Positions 11,400-23,418 of a DNA stretch of 64,000 nucleotides are shown here, one piece after another. This DNA comes from Mantis religiosa (lineage: Eukaryota; Arthropoda; Insecta; Mantodea; Mantidae), in assembly GCA_030765055.1 (NCBI GenBank), contig CM060953.1:25175919-25239918 (forward strand), written 5' to 3'. How positions within the stretch are numbered: position 1 is the stretch's first letter; every line of letters starts with the position of its first letter. The notes below the pieces were generated by a model that saw nothing but the letters and a program-made list of their open reading frames with translations, made no database searches and was not told where the DNA came from. The position numbers were made by a program, and so were the translations under genes.

Positions 11400-12310
11400 G
11401 AAGCAAGCTTAATTATACTGGTCGCCGATCTAGAAAGTGATTGACATTTCATACGAGAGAGAGGCGACGTTACCGCTTATTGCTGTCAAGTGGAGAGCGC
11501 GACAGCACTACGCATGCAAAGGTAATTCACTTGCAACTGCAATGGGTATTTTATTATTACTATTAATTATTTATAATACTATATACAAAGACAATAGTAC
11601 AGTCGTGGATCTACATGCAAACGCTAGAACATGCAAGAACACATCAATGTAAAGATCATCGTAACAAAAGAGGCATACCTGTGACATTTTGATGCTTATT
11701 GAAGTGGGAAAATGCTGCTTACATAATTTTTCCCGGGATTTTCTAATTTATACCCCAATGTCTAACTTACTTCTTTAAAATACTTTTCTTTCCCAATCTT
11801 AACCTTAATGCCCTTACTGATATCTTCGCAACATGAAATCCTATCAAGCACCTTAGAGAATGGAATACTAGACTCCCCTTCAATTTCTCCTCATCGAAGT
11901 ATTCTCTCCCAGAGCATATTATTTCCTGTGTATGTCCTTTAATTGGAATACCTTTACCAAATACAGTTTTAGTTGGTTCCCGAGCATGTTCAGGCTTTCG
12001 CTTGTCACTATATTTTGACATAATTAAACATTCATTAAACACAATTGCAAATGATCACAACACGTGCTCAGATACACAGACTCAGGCACACGTAAACCAA
12101 GGCAAATTGCCACAAATAAAATGCAAAGTAACTTGCCAGCACAGGATCTCTAACAGTTGCATACGTGAGAGCATTCTGTTTATGCAGCGTTGTCAGCAAG
12201 AGAAACAAACACCAAGGTATTATGATTACTGCAGCGTTTGCGTAAACTCGCTCGTCCGCGTCATGCTAAGCACGTGTTAGAATATCAGCAACCAAGGTTT
12301 AGCATCTAAC
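11400..12310 (-). mobile_element. decayed DDE transposon, N-terminal part
   Basis: The minus frame 12042-11767 (91 residues) contains TVFGKGIPIKGHTQEII, which aligns with the N-terminal piece of the DDE element at 2060-3669 (VFGYGMPIKGQVREII). The rest of the transposase is not found. Outer segments are richer in CpG than the intron. Boundaries are approximate. Confidence 0.4.
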
Positions 12311-12439
12311 GTTGTCATGGAAACGTCTTGACTCTAATTAGTCATTTTAATCGTTACTATGACAACCGTTATGATGTACTCATCCTCTCCCATTTATTTA
12401 GACTGTTATTCCATGTGGTTACTGTCAATCACATTCTAG

Positions 12440-12640
12440 TTTGGCAACCAGTATACTTAATTTCAAATTATTTTGCTACATATGCCAATCTTCCTCCAAT
12501 TGAATCACTGGCACTTATTGCTGTCTGTCACTATCATAGAATGTTATACTTAATGTCAAATTATTTTGCTACATATGCCAATCTTCCTCTAACTGAATCA
12601 CTGGCGTTTATTGCTGTCTGTCACTATCATAGAATGTTAT
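12440..12640 (+). repeat. tandem duplication of about 118 bp
   Basis: Two near-identical copies lie in direct orientation, each containing AATTATTTTGCTACATATGC and GCTGTCTGTCACTATCATAG. They start near 12458 and 12550. No family is recognised. Confidence 0.7.
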
Positions 12641-12667
12641 GGGTGCAACTATACATTTTTAAAATTA

Positions 12668-12910
12668 CTTTTAAGGTAGATAGTCAACATGAAAAATTCA
12701 ATGCCCGGCCGGATTTGAACCATAGATCTCCTGGTTTCCATCCAGTTGCTCTAACCCATTGAGCTACCATGACCAACTTGCCATCATAATATTAAATTCT
12801 CCATTTGATTCGTATATTTCCCCGGTAGACCACTAGGGGCTCTCATATCCAAGATAAACCCTTTGTGGCGACTTACTATCGTAAGTACTTGAGTCCCAGG
12901 TTTAGTCATA
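12668..12910 (-). mobile_element. SINE family B, first unit of a minus-strand tandem
   Basis: A full unit on minus (body, then tRNA-like part with B box GGTTCAAATCC). It is joined leftward-to-right to an R segment (TTAGTTAATTGATGGAAATT at 12931) and another unit at 13000-13220, giving a head-to-tail arrangement. Confidence 0.75.
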
Positions 12911-12999
12911 ATCAAACAATTATTATTTTAGTTAATTGATGGAAATTAAGTCATTTCTTTACACTAGCCATATATAGGCTAACGTTTTTGATACATATG

Positions 13000-13440
13000 A
13001 GTCACATGAAAAACTCAATGCCACGGCCAGGATTTGAACCACGGATCTCCTGGTTTCCGTCCAGTCATTCTAACCCATTGAGCTACCATGGCCAACTTGC
13101 CGACATGAAATTAAACCCTCCATTTGAGTCATATGTTTCCCCGGTAAACCACTAGGGGTTCTCACGTCCGAGATACACTGTTTATGCCGACTTACTATCG
13201 TAAGTACTTGAGTCCCAGGCTTCATCAGCCCCTAGTGATTTACCGAGAAAATATGAGTCAAATGGAGAGTTTAATGTCATGACGGCAAGTTGGCCATGGT
13301 AGCTCTATGGGTTAGAACGACTGGACGGAAACCAGGAGATCCGTGGTTCAAATCCCAGCCGTGGCATTGAGTTTCTTATGTTGACTCTTATCTATCAAAA
13401 ACCTTAGCTTATATATGGCTAGTGTAAAGAAATGATTCAT
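13000..13440. mobile_element. SINE family B inverted pair
   Basis: The left unit (13000-13220) is on minus and the right unit (13217-13440) on plus, with their body ends meeting near 13220. The arms form an imperfect inverted repeat of about 220 bp. R segments lie outside on both sides (12931-12990 and 13395-13465), so the whole 12931-13465 stretch is a foldback structure. Confidence 0.75.
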
Positions 13441-13559
13441 TTCCATCAATTAACTAAAATTACTTTGAACGATTTTACTTACCAACTTTATGAAAGAAGA
13501 TGCTGAAACTGACTACCATCATTATCCATACAGTTTTGGTACCTCTTTAGGAAACAATT

Positions 13560-13950
13560 TATTACTAACATAGTTCATATTGAGAAATGCTGAAAATGTT
13601 CTAGCAGATATTTTGTTTTAATTCTTCCAGGGTGTGCAGGTTTTTCTTATAAGAAATTGCAGGGATTAGATCAGGAGAGTGAGGGAGCTATAAATCTCTA
13701 GTTTCTGTCCTCAGATAACGTATCAAAATTTGGCATATGACTTCTTACAGTGTTGTTGAAAAAGGGGAAATCATACTGCCTATTAATTCTCTTAAAAAAA
13801 GCGGGGGGGGGGGTCAAAATTATGTTCATGCGTGTATGGGCATGTTGACTCAAAAAAATTGGCTTTATAACTCTTTGCTCATTATGCACCATACACCAGT
13901 TTTTTTTTTTTTTTTTTTTTTTTGTCATGGAGGGGTATTTCATTAGCAAT
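13560..13950 (-). pseudogene. possible remnant of a Tc1/mariner-like transposase C-terminus
   Basis: The minus-strand translation shows PHSPDLIP and LHTLEELKQNI, like the end of DDE transposases (SPDLTP, RTLEELK), with stops. A poly-T run (13902-13923) and a G run (13803-13812) are present. Weak. Confidence 0.35.
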
Positions 13951-14099
13951 TGCTTTTCAGATCTCTAGTAATGATTTGTACACACATATCCATGAAGGCG
14001 GAACAAAGCTTTAAAACTCACAGAACAAAACTCACAGAAAGTGGTCCATTAGCAACTCAGTTAGATAAGTACTTTGCACTTGCTCAATTAACTTGTAGC

Positions 14100-15030
14100 A
14101 CTATATGCATTCAGTAACATTCATATTACATCCATTCAGAAGCCAGGTACTCTTTGAACTTCTGTTGGTAAACTATGTGGAACAAATTCTCATATTTGTA
14201 ATTTATTGTGTTTAGTTTTGGTAGATTAAAAAGGTACAGATGAACCTTTCTGGAAAATTGTACTTATTTAGTTTGAAGAAACCACTATCAATTACTTCCT
14301 ACCACTAGCTTTAATTCTATCTTTGAAAAAAATTCTATTTCTTGTAAGTCTTTTAGCTTCCAGAATTCAAACAATTGACAGCCTTAAAACGCACAAGGAA
14401 AAAAGAAACTTAAAGGCATGAAAACTATAATGCATTCACTCACTTGAGAGCTACTAACTGCACCACAAAATACCTAAAACAGAATCTTAATCAACTACAA
14501 AGTTGTCAGCGGTGTGTATTCCACTGTAGAATGAACAATTTTCGTGAAGTAGCAAAGGCAATAACTTTCAACTTCCTGTATATGCAGTGTGAATACCACC
14601 TTTTTCTAATTATTTAGGCAGGAATTAAACATTCTGAATTAAAATCTGATAGACATACACTCACATTATACTGATAAATAACCTAATTTTAAAAACGCAT
14701 CCTCTTTGAAAGTTTCTGAAAGAGCACAGGTTCCTTATTTCAAATTGCTTAGCTACAGCCCTTCCACAACCTTTGTAATTTGTGTGGTTGAATTCTGGGA
14801 CACCCTAAAGAGGTAATATTCCACTGTGTTTATGAGTACATGAAAACAGTTATGGAGAGAATTTTGAAAAAATGGGACAATTTGGAGGATGAGAAATTGA
14901 CCCACAAAGAAAGTCAAGAAAATAGAATGGGGATTATTATGGAGCTTGGAAATTATTTATGAAAACTGCATGAGAATTTCTACAGAATTTTTTAAAAGTC
15001 AAGAAAGAATAGCTGTCTTTTCTTTTCTTT
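14100..15030. other. Smurf intron sequence, nothing recognised
   Basis: AT-rich intron without recognisable genes or repeat ends. Confidence 0.45.
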
Positions 15031-15034
15031 AATT

Positions 15035-15225
15035 TACACCCTCCAAAGTTAAGTCATATCAGATGATGAATGAAATGATGCTCATATGAGCCCAAGGTCT
15101 GTCAAGCTTAGAGTTACTCAACATTCATCTTTCAGGATAAGGAAGAAACCTTATCTAAATATCTCGCCAAGATTCAAACTCAAAATATCTTGAACGCTAC
15201 CACCTACGCAACAGAGGCAGGCAGG
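15035..15225 (-). mobile_element. SINE family A, diverged copy
   Basis: Same order as family A in reverse: a CCTCCAAAGTTAAGTCATAT end, the GATGCTCATATGAGCCC segment, then a degraded tRNA-like head ending near GGCAGGC. Older than the copy at 21803. Confidence 0.7.
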
Positions 15226-15440
15226 CTGTTCAGTCTGAGTGGCTCAGTTGGTTGGGCGCTGACCTACTGAACTCAAAGTTGCTGGTTCAAATTTGATCCA
15301 AAGTGATGGTTTTTAAGTGTGTTTGAACGTGACAGCTCCTTGTCAATGTATTTACTAGTGTGTAAAAGAACTGAGGGACAAAATTTTCTGGCATACGGGG
15401 TATGACCAGACTGGTGTGATTCTGGCAACTGGCAATGCTA
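15226..15440 (+). mobile_element. tRNA-derived SINE, family E
   Basis: Begins with a tRNA-like head: GTGGCTCAGTTGGTTGGGCG (A box and D arm) and GCTGGTTCAAAT (B box). A tail of about 130 bp follows. It abuts the family A copy directly. Confidence 0.65.
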
Positions 15441-15449
15441 TTAACAAAA

Positions 15450-17060
15450 ATATTTATTGTTGCTACTTTACAAGCACATAAGTCTGTGTCAAAAGTGAGT
15501 TGGTGAATTTAAACTCATATACTCCTGTTTAGGGTCGTGACCACATTTCAAACTTGGCCCTCACCTTCTTAGGGTGTTAATCTTGCGAACCTAAAGGGTC
15601 CTCTCAATATACTGTTAACTAAAGAACCTCTATTGCCAAGTTGTATCAGTTCTGGCCACATCTCTAGTATGTATTTATGAGTGTTAAAGTCAGGAAGTAC
15701 GTGAATACATCTGTCTTCTTCTGCCTCTGATTAGGTGGTGAGAAAATTTGTAAACAATATTTAAATGAAAATGTGAATCTTGCTGGTCTTCGATTTCATA
15801 GGGAACCTATGTTTAGGGAAAACGCAATCTTAACCAAATAACCACTGATGCTAGTGATCCAGCATAACTGGATAATAAGCTTCTCAGATTTGTAGTCCCT
15901 AGACAAAAGCTGTAATGTAAGAGCTAGCCAGGACTTATTAGCTGATTATTCATAAATTGAACAAAAATGAAGCACACAAGAACAATTTGAATACATTAGA
16001 AGAACTGATTCAGAACACAAGAAAAATGAACAGAAACTGCAAGAATAACACAAGATGAATTAAAATGTGTGAACTTAAGCTGTATGGTAGTAAATATAGT
16101 TTGCCCTTACGATGTAAAGGGCTGCATTTCTTTACATTTGGCAATTCTTTTACATATTTCCCTCAGTGTTAATATTCTAATGGGTGATTTTGCATCAAAG
16201 CATTCAAGGCTGCATACTGTCAGGCAGGCAACCCATAAAGAATAACTATAGCAGAATTACAATATAACGTGATTAGGAAAGAGGCACTTAGTTGGTGTAA
16301 CTTTTTGGGTCATTAGGGTTTAGCACCACAAATCCTAATGTCATTCACATAAAAGTCTATTGGCTATGCTTTGTTGCTATGCCTGTAATTTTATTCCTAC
16401 TTGCCAACTTCCTCATGCTCTTTGAGGATTTTGGTCTACAGCTGGCATAATTTATAATGATTGCTTGGCATATGGATGCTTTGAAAACATTACGTTCTAG
16501 TAAGCACAAACTTCTCTAAAGGATATATCCAGTAAATTTATAACCAGGCTCTGGAGTTCTTAAGTAGTTTGGCTTCAAGTTACTGTCTGTACATAGAACA
16601 TACATGACAGCAAACATGATTCATTAACAGTGGGTAAAATATGATCCCATGATTAGTCTGCACACATCAAAAGACTGAACAGTGACGGGGTAGGATATGA
16701 TCCACGACAACACAGAGCAATTCAACCTAATTTTCATTTGTCCAAACTTTAATGCTTATACATTCCTATGCCTGGTTATAACGTAACATTCCACATTTTG
16801 CCAATAATGTTGACAAATGCAATGCAAATAAATGCACTGATTATACCTCTGATATAGCTCTAATCTTTAAAATGGTAAATGCAAAAAGATAATATGCCTG
16901 CAGCCAGTCTATGTGAGGTAAAGATTATTTATATAATAGATTTAGTGATCAGTTTTATGTTGCTGACAATTCAGCCTAGTAGAGAATTCCACTGCACTAG
17001 ACACATTTGCTTAGCTTAACAATTTAGTACAGAACAGTCTTATTTCATTATTAATCTGGA
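15450..17060. other. Smurf intron sequence, nothing recognised
   Basis: About 1.6 kb of AT-rich intron leading to Smurf exon 3. No coding exon, repeat boundary or RNA gene was recognised. Confidence 0.45.
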
Positions 17061-17068
17061 GTACTTAC

Positions 17069-17177
17069 AGGTCATAGTGTTGATTCCATTTTGGATCTAA
17101 AGTTGCTTTGCATGTATCTGTACTATGACACTGGCCCGATCCATCCACACTAATTTTGGCGAATGGATCGGGCAATC
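17069..17177 (-). CDS. Smurf: Smurf exon 3, calcium/lipid-binding C2 core
   Basis: The exon encodes the C2 segment with LPDPFAKISVDGSGQ and LDPKWNQHYDL, close to the SMURF family consensus; the PDPFAK aspartates are the usual C2 loop residues. It begins after TTTCAG at 17179-17178 and ends in phase 2 at GTAAGT (17068-17067). The next intron is about 9.5 kb and holds most of the SINE and mini-PLE copies between 7.6 and 17 kb. Confidence 0.93.
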
Positions 17178-17261
17178 CTGAAACATGAACAAATATTAGT
17201 AAAACAGTATTAGAAGAAAAGTATGAACTGCATAACCTATATAATATACTGAAATACTTAC

Positions 17262-17300
17262 TGAATAAATCCTTCCTGGCCAAATTTCTGGCACAGAGAA
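17262..17300 (-). CDS. Smurf: Smurf exon 2, start of C2 domain
   Basis: A 39-bp exon lies between a TTTCAG acceptor (17302-17301) and a GTAAGT donor (17261-17260). It encodes LCARNLARKDLF, the first beta strand and following loop of the SMURF C2 domain. It enters and leaves in phase 1. The intron to exon 3 is only about 84 bp. Confidence 0.9.
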
Positions 17301-17567
17301 CTGAAACAAAAATAATTGTCATGTACTTTAAGTAAGTGCTACAGTTGCTATATTAAACATGCTAAAAAAAACGAAAGTAGTATGAAACTTTTGCCCATTT
17401 ACACCCCAAAATGTGAGTATCTATCGATAATTAATCTTTGACGAAAGCAGCCATTACAGTTTAGCCTAAAAGCATAACAAAACAGGAACTTCCAAATTAC
17501 TGCGGGTTGGGTTTACAGAGGAAACTTCGTCCAAAAATGTTTCAATTGCAAATGCTTTATTGCTTAC

Positions 17568-17622
17568 TCGTCAAGCGTATTTTCATAGCACCATTCCTCC
17601 TGCTGCCGCCGGGGTTGGACAT
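17568..17622 (-). CDS. Smurf: Smurf E3 ubiquitin ligase, first coding exon
   Basis: The ATG at 17622 opens a frame beginning MSNPGGSRRNG and reaching KIRLT, the N-terminus typical of SMURF ligases just before the C2 domain. The exon ends in phase 1 at a GTAAGC donor (17567-17566) and joins the exon at 17300, giving an Ile codon across the junction. SMURF proteins are HECT-type ubiquitin ligases: C2 binds membrane lipid, WW domains bind PPxY proteins such as Smads, and HECT transfers ubiquitin. Only the N-terminal 240 or so residues lie in this window; WW2, WW3 and HECT would lie beyond the left edge. The start is chosen because the MSNPG opening matches the vertebrate family start and the splice phases agree through six exons. 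Seen: reading frame and splice sites. Known: family function. Inferred: that the remaining exons follow to the left. Confidence 0.9.
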
Positions 17623-18420
17623 AGTTTTTCATTCATTTAGTATTAACACATTTAACTCCAATCAGCGAACAACTGGCCTAAATGGGCCAACAACTTACAC
17701 ACCATACACACAAACATGTCTGACATAAAGAAACTCGACGATTACACCAATTGCCAAAATTATTTTCATCCTGATCACTTTTCCGTCAAACTGATTTTAC
17801 GAAGCCAAAAGTAAAAATTAAATCAAACAGCGCTGACAGCAACTTAATCGCAATAACATTACACAGTAAATATTAAACAATTTATTCGGAAGACCATTGG
17901 TTTCTTATTTTCCACAGAGGAAGTACGATACATCTGGTTCTTGGCGGGTATTCAAACGTTGCTTTCTGTACGATAGAACGATGATTAATTACGGTCAATA
18001 AACTTAGCTTTATTACATTCTTCTTCTTTGCTAATTCCTGTTTTTGGCTACTTTATGAATGGACATCTTATTTGGCGGAGTAACAAGTGTATCTAAAGGA
18101 AGAAAACACATTTATTAATTCAAGATTTATTTGAAAGTGTATATTTATTTTGACGAAATGATAATTATACACAAAGGTATATAAATCTGGAGGAGGGACA
18201 CGTTTCTTCGTTCTTTTTTTGCTTGCTTCTAGTGGAAAAAAAACTATGAATAACAAGTATTTCTATAAGAATATAAGTAGGTAAATTACAATTTTGTACT
18301 AAAATATTGTATGCTTGCTTTTTAACATGATCAGATCAGGTATGGGTATTTCTGGTCCCATATATCACCCCACCAACCTCTAATCCTCCCCAACAGAACA
18401 TCCACCCAAAAATATTTAAT
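17623..18420. other. 5' flank or first intron of Smurf
   Basis: Upstream of the Smurf ATG. It may contain the 5' UTR and promoter or a further upstream intron, but no TATA box or initiator is convincing and no splice acceptor was assigned upstream of the ATG. Confidence 0.35.
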
Positions 18421-18525
18421 ATTTAAATATTAAATATAATATAATCATAAAATATAATTAAATATAATTAAATATTTAATATCAAATAAATATTTTAAAT
18501 ATTTATTTAATAAATTGAAAATATC
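18412..18525. repeat. AT-only low-complexity tract
   Basis: A run built from AATATTTAAATATTAAATATAA-type words (shown as overlapping AAATATTTAATA units), almost without G or C. Confidence 0.8.
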
Positions 18526-18625
18526 ATCTTGGCACCTACAAATAGATTGTCAATAATTCAAACTGTAACACTCCAGGTCTACAATAAAAAGGTATAACTT
18601 CAATTAAATACACACTCGTTAATAT

Positions 18626-19043
18626 TGTGACTTAGTGGGTTCGCAGAATTAAAAGTTCAGTTTGCTGAAATTTCAAAATGCTCTTTATTTCCGTAGAAAC
18701 ACACTTTGGTCAACCCTTACAGTAGCAGAATTACGTAAAATACACAAATACAATCTGAAAGGTCGTTGATCACAAACTAAAGAGTTCACTTTCAAAACAC
18801 AGCTGTACGCACATGATTATCAAGTTCCATTTCAACTCCCACTCCTGGCGAGTCTGGCTTCCTTATATCCTCTACTCATATTTCTAGACATTTCTGGAAT
18901 GCTCTGTAACAAAGAAGAAATCGAAACTTCCAGTCATCTCTCTGTCTCTTTATATGTTTCGGCAAGCTTCTATCTCCGTGGGGCACTATCTGTCTCTTTG
19001 TGCGCTTCGGCCGCGTCTACTCCCAACATTGTGGTCGGCGACA
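18626..19043 (-). repeat. 3' LTR of the BEL/Pao element
   Basis: Bounded by TGTGAC and GGCGACA (TG...CA ends), 418 bp. In reverse complement it has an AATAAAG polyadenylation hexamer. It is related along its length to the solo LTR at 35634-36068 and, at its ends, to that at 21103-21604. The element is on the minus strand, so this is its 3' LTR. No matching 5' LTR is seen at the other end. Confidence 0.75.
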
Positions 19044-21102
19044 GTATATAAGAACATAATTCTCGTTTATTTTCAATCTTAGTGCAGTCGCCAATGGTTA
19101 CATAATAACATCGACAAATGCCAAACCTATTAAAGGAACGGTTGCAGTCATAGCCAATATTAAATATATCAACTTTCCCAACATTCTCTCACCTTGCAAT
19201 TTTAGTCCTCGCAACAGTCAGTCATTCATTACAAGAACTGTCCTGGTCATTTTATTACTCTTCCACATCTAGTATAGTTGATCTCCAAGTCAGTGTCCCT
19301 CTTTGAAGCATCGGTCTTCTGGTCGGTCTCCTCACCTGATGACAGGGAACATTCTAATGGGATTAGACGTTGAACAGAACGCATAATCACACCGCATTTT
19401 TGTACGAAGTCTCACTACTCGCACTCACCCGTCCTTCCCAGGTAACAGATCTTCAATAATACCGAGCGGCCACTCCAGTTTATTCAGATTGTTCATTTCA
19501 ATTAGCACAACGTCAACTTTGCTAACTTTATCATGCTGATCCTGCTTAAGCTGAAGCTGACCAAGGTACTCCTTGTGAAATCGCTGACGAAGGGCATTTT
19601 TCAGTTGCTGTCGATATGCCGTTCTCTTCCTCAGTTGAGTTCCATCCAAAGCATCTGGTACTCCTATCTCATAGCCTTCTTGAAGGAACATTGCTAGTGA
19701 TATTGATCTCAAGTCATCAGGATTTTCAGTGCCTGAGGTTAAAGGACAACTATTAATAACTGCTTCACACTCATACAAAAGAGTCAATTATCCTTCAGAT
19801 GTTAGGGAAGGTTTTCCCAAAACCTTACGAAGTAGGTCTTTCATCAATCCGCTTAACCTTTCCCACAAAGCACCCCACTACAAGGCTGTGGGAAGATTGA
19901 ATTTCCACAAACCGATTAACCTTTCCCACCAAGCACTCCACTACAAGGCTGTGGGAAGATTGAATTTCCACAGAATTCTTTGAACACTGGAATAAGACTC
20001 CATCTTCTGCCAGTTAAGCTTAGACATCATATTACTGGCACCTCTAAAGTTTGTCCCGTTGTCACTATAAATCGTGGAAGGCCCTACTCTACGCGAGATA
20101 AATCTTCGTAGTCCTTGAAGAGTCTGTACACAGCGGTGCAAGCAGCTCCAAATGCATTGCTCGGTACATAGCGCAAGTGAACAAACAAACCCACGTCTTC
20201 TGATTACCTGTCACAATCAACGAGCCAGCCAAGTTCATACCAACAACTTTGAAAATCTTGGCATCTCTCACGCGATCGTTAGGCAAAGGTGGTGTACAAA
20301 CCTTTGGTATTTCTTTCTTGTATCTCCTGTAAATGACAGAGATTTTCGTACACATGATTTCACGACTCTTTTGCCATTCAAAATCCAGAACCTCTCCCTG
20401 AGAGTACCCAACAGAGTCTGTGGCCCTAGGTGACAGTTAACACGAATATGATGAGTAAGTCGCTGCACAACAGGGTGATCTTTTGGAAAGATAGCAGGTT
20501 GATGAAATTCAAATGTATCTGCCCTCTCTAACACTCTTGTATTCACTCGCAAAATACCATGTTCATCTATTACGGGCACAACCGAAGTCAGCATTTGGTC
20601 CTCAGGTCCTCGAAAACTCTCCTTATGAAAAAATTTAATAAGTGTTCTTTCGGAGTCTTCCAGTTCTGAAAGGCTGAGCTCTCCAATCTTCATCCTTTTC
20701 GAACCATTTAACCCAACCAATCAATCTTATTATCTTGTCAAATCGAGAAAAATGCCTGTAGTACCAGTCTGATCTCAATGGTTCTTCTGTGACCACAAGG
20801 CCTAAGGCAGTTTTCCTTCTTTTGTTCATAATTTCATCTTCATTTCTGATGCTGCAATTTGAAGGCCATTCTTCCACCGGTAGGTACAACCAGGATGGTC
20901 CCTCCCACCATCTAGAGGTTATGAGTTCCCTTGTTCCACTTCCCCTGGTAGGCAGATCAGCGGGTTTCAATGTACCAGGTATATATCTCCAAGCTTCCTT
21001 TACAGTCAGTTGTCTTATTTCCCTCACTCTGTTCTCAACGAAGACTGACCAAAGAACTTCACGTTGTATCCATGTCAATACTGTCGTAGAGTCTGTCCAT
21101 AA

Positions 21103-21604
21103 TGTGACCTTGTGGGTTCGTGAAATTAAAAGTCCAATTGCACAAACTGAAAATGTTCTTTATTTCCACCAAATTACAGTTGAAACACTTGCCAATCACA
21201 CAGAATTACGTAGCACACACAATTACAATTCACCAGTTCGTCTGTCACAGTTACACTCTGCACTCGCAGTTACGTACAACTCCTCCGTTGCACGTTCACA
21301 GTCTTCCGGTACGTTAACTCACTCGGTGATCCTCACGGCTACTCGCCAAGAACTAAACTGCCTCGCAACTACAGGCCTTATATAGGGAAGATCGCCGTTT
21401 CTGGAAGGTTCGCGGCGCGCACAATTATCTCGAGGTTTCGAGACGTCTGGTGGGAGGCGAAAGAAACTGTACAGGGCTTGCGCCACTCTCCTAATCATCC
21501 CTTCAGTTAGTGACACGAGACAAATGGGTAAGCGTGGCCTGAATGCTTCCCGTCTGGCCCTACTGCCGGCCGGTTCTATAGGGAGTTCCGACGTTCGGGT
21601 GACA
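21103..21604 (-). mobile_element. solo LTR inserted in the BEL/Pao RNase H region
   Basis: A 502-bp sequence bounded by TGTGAC and GTGACA, with ATAA repeated at both sides (21099-21102 and 21605-21608). Its first 70 bp resemble the LTRs at 18626 and 35634 (a variant of GTGGGTTCG...AATTAAAAGT...CTTTATTTCC), so it is a related subfamily. A full element inserted here and was reduced to one LTR by recombination. Confidence 0.85.
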
Positions 21605-21802
21605 ATAAGTAAACTAACTCAGCGTCAAACTCCTTTTTCAGTAAACGGCAATCGAGCACTAATCGTAGCCCCCATGAGTTCGAGTCGAGGAATTGACGGT
21701 CTTGGCAAAGGAGCTATTCTTGAGTTTGCTTGGAGGAGCTGAACCTGAACTCCAGACTCAGTTTTTGTACGTAGAAATACCACTGCGGCATATGCATTTT
21801 GA

Positions 21803-22054
21803 TTTTTTTTTTTTTTTTTTTTGTAATTTACGTCCTCCAACGTTGAGTCATATCGGACGGTGAATGAATTGGGTGAAATGATGCTCAAATGAGTCCGGGG
21901 TCCATGGAGCTTAGAGTTACCCGACATTCGTCTTGAAGGATAAGGGAAAACCCCGGGAAAAACCTTATCCAGGTAACTCACCCTGACCGAGATTCGAACT
22001 CGGGACCTCTTGAACGTGAGGCAGACACGCTACCACCACGCTACCAAGGCGGGC
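21803..22054 (-). mobile_element. SINE family A inserted in BEL/Pao RT region
   Basis: A full-length minus-strand copy: poly-T at 21803-21820, a clean tail, and a tRNA-like head ending AGGCGGGC with B box GATTCGAACTC (reverse). The target TATGCATTTTGA is present at 21791-21802 and again at 22055-22066. The least decayed family A copy here. Confidence 0.92.
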
Positions 22055-23418
22055 TATGCATTTTGACTCGCATTGCAGAAGACATGAATGCTACGTTCTA
22101 GAGAATCTTCTGGGAATTTCCATTTGGTGTAATTCACGAAGCTCACGGAGTCATTTCCCAAAGGCCATTTTTATTTCCAAAGGCACTTCTGTGTCCCAAG
22201 TGACCTTGTTTATTTTCTGAAGCAATAGCTTTGGCAACAGCATAATGGGTACCGAAAATCCAATTGGGTCATAAATTCGATGAACTGTAGATAGCAACGT
22301 CCTCTTAGTTAACTTCTCTGGTGAAATATTTCTTAGAGATTTGCAGATCAAACTGAAAGTATCTTCCTTGCGATTCCACATTATTTCAAGGATGGGTGAG
22401 CACTTGAAGTCATCTTGAAGAAGTGGGTCAGTGCTCTCCCAACCTCTGAGCTCAAACTTGTGTTGGGCAAAAATATCTGGAGCTGTATTGACAAATAGTT
22501 CCAGCTCTTCCTTATTTGACACACTTATCCCACAATTATCAACATAAAAGCTGTCCTTCAGCTGTCGAATAATATCATTAGTCACCTTACTTCCATCTTG
22601 AGAGTCAAGCAAGGCTTAATCTAAAATATGCTCAATTACGCTGCTGGCAGAAAATGACCTGATTTCACTCCAAAGACTACTCGCTTGTGTCTGCATATTT
22701 TCACGCCTTCCTTGCCCCACAGGAATCTCAAAAAAAGCTCTGCCTTCTGGTGCTACTGAAATTTGAAGAAATGCCTTATAAATATCTGCAATAACCCCAA
22801 TTGTCTTCTTTCGGAATTTTAAGAGCAGAGAAGGAATTAATTTGATGAGATTGGGACCTTTTTCTAAACAATCATTGAGGAAACGACTGTTATCTCTTCT
22901 AACAGAAGCATCGAAGACAGGTTTAACTGGTCTTGTTACAGAATTCTTAAAAACTGGTCGATGAGGCAGATAATGTCCGCTGATCTCAGTCTGATCACTA
23001 GAAACTTCCTCAATTATCCCTTCACATAGCCAGTATTGAAAAACTTCGTCTTATTCTTTCAAGTGCCCATTGCTTTCAAATTTTCTCTTTGTACTTTCTA
23101 GTCGCTTTTCTGCTATCTCGAACAATGGTTCCAACGGGAGATGATCCCTCAGCCATGGAAGTCGAACTTGGTATCTACAATCTTCTTTTATCTGAACAGT
23201 TTCAAGGAAATCCAGTGTTGCTTCTTCTTCCAGCTGACATTTCTTCTTTTCAGAGATAGGATCCTCTATTCCCAAAATATCCAGTTCCCATAAGCTGCTT
23301 ATTTTCTCAATATTCAGCAGAGTAGGTGTCAATTCTTTCTCATCACATCCTGAGTGCTCATTTCTACCAAATACTGTCACACCCTAATATAGTCAACATT
23401 GCTATCAAGTCTCCCAAT

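Noticed and set aside
18540..18600. Shared words AACACTCCAGGTC near 18570 and 25438 as flanking repeats of the BEL/Pao element
   Set aside because: The match is only about 20 bases with a gap and does not extend; it could be the target region or chance, so no boundary was drawn from it.
20789..21385. 198-codon plus-strand frame
   Set aside because: It crosses the boundary between BEL/Pao RNase H (minus) and the solo LTR, so it is not a gene.
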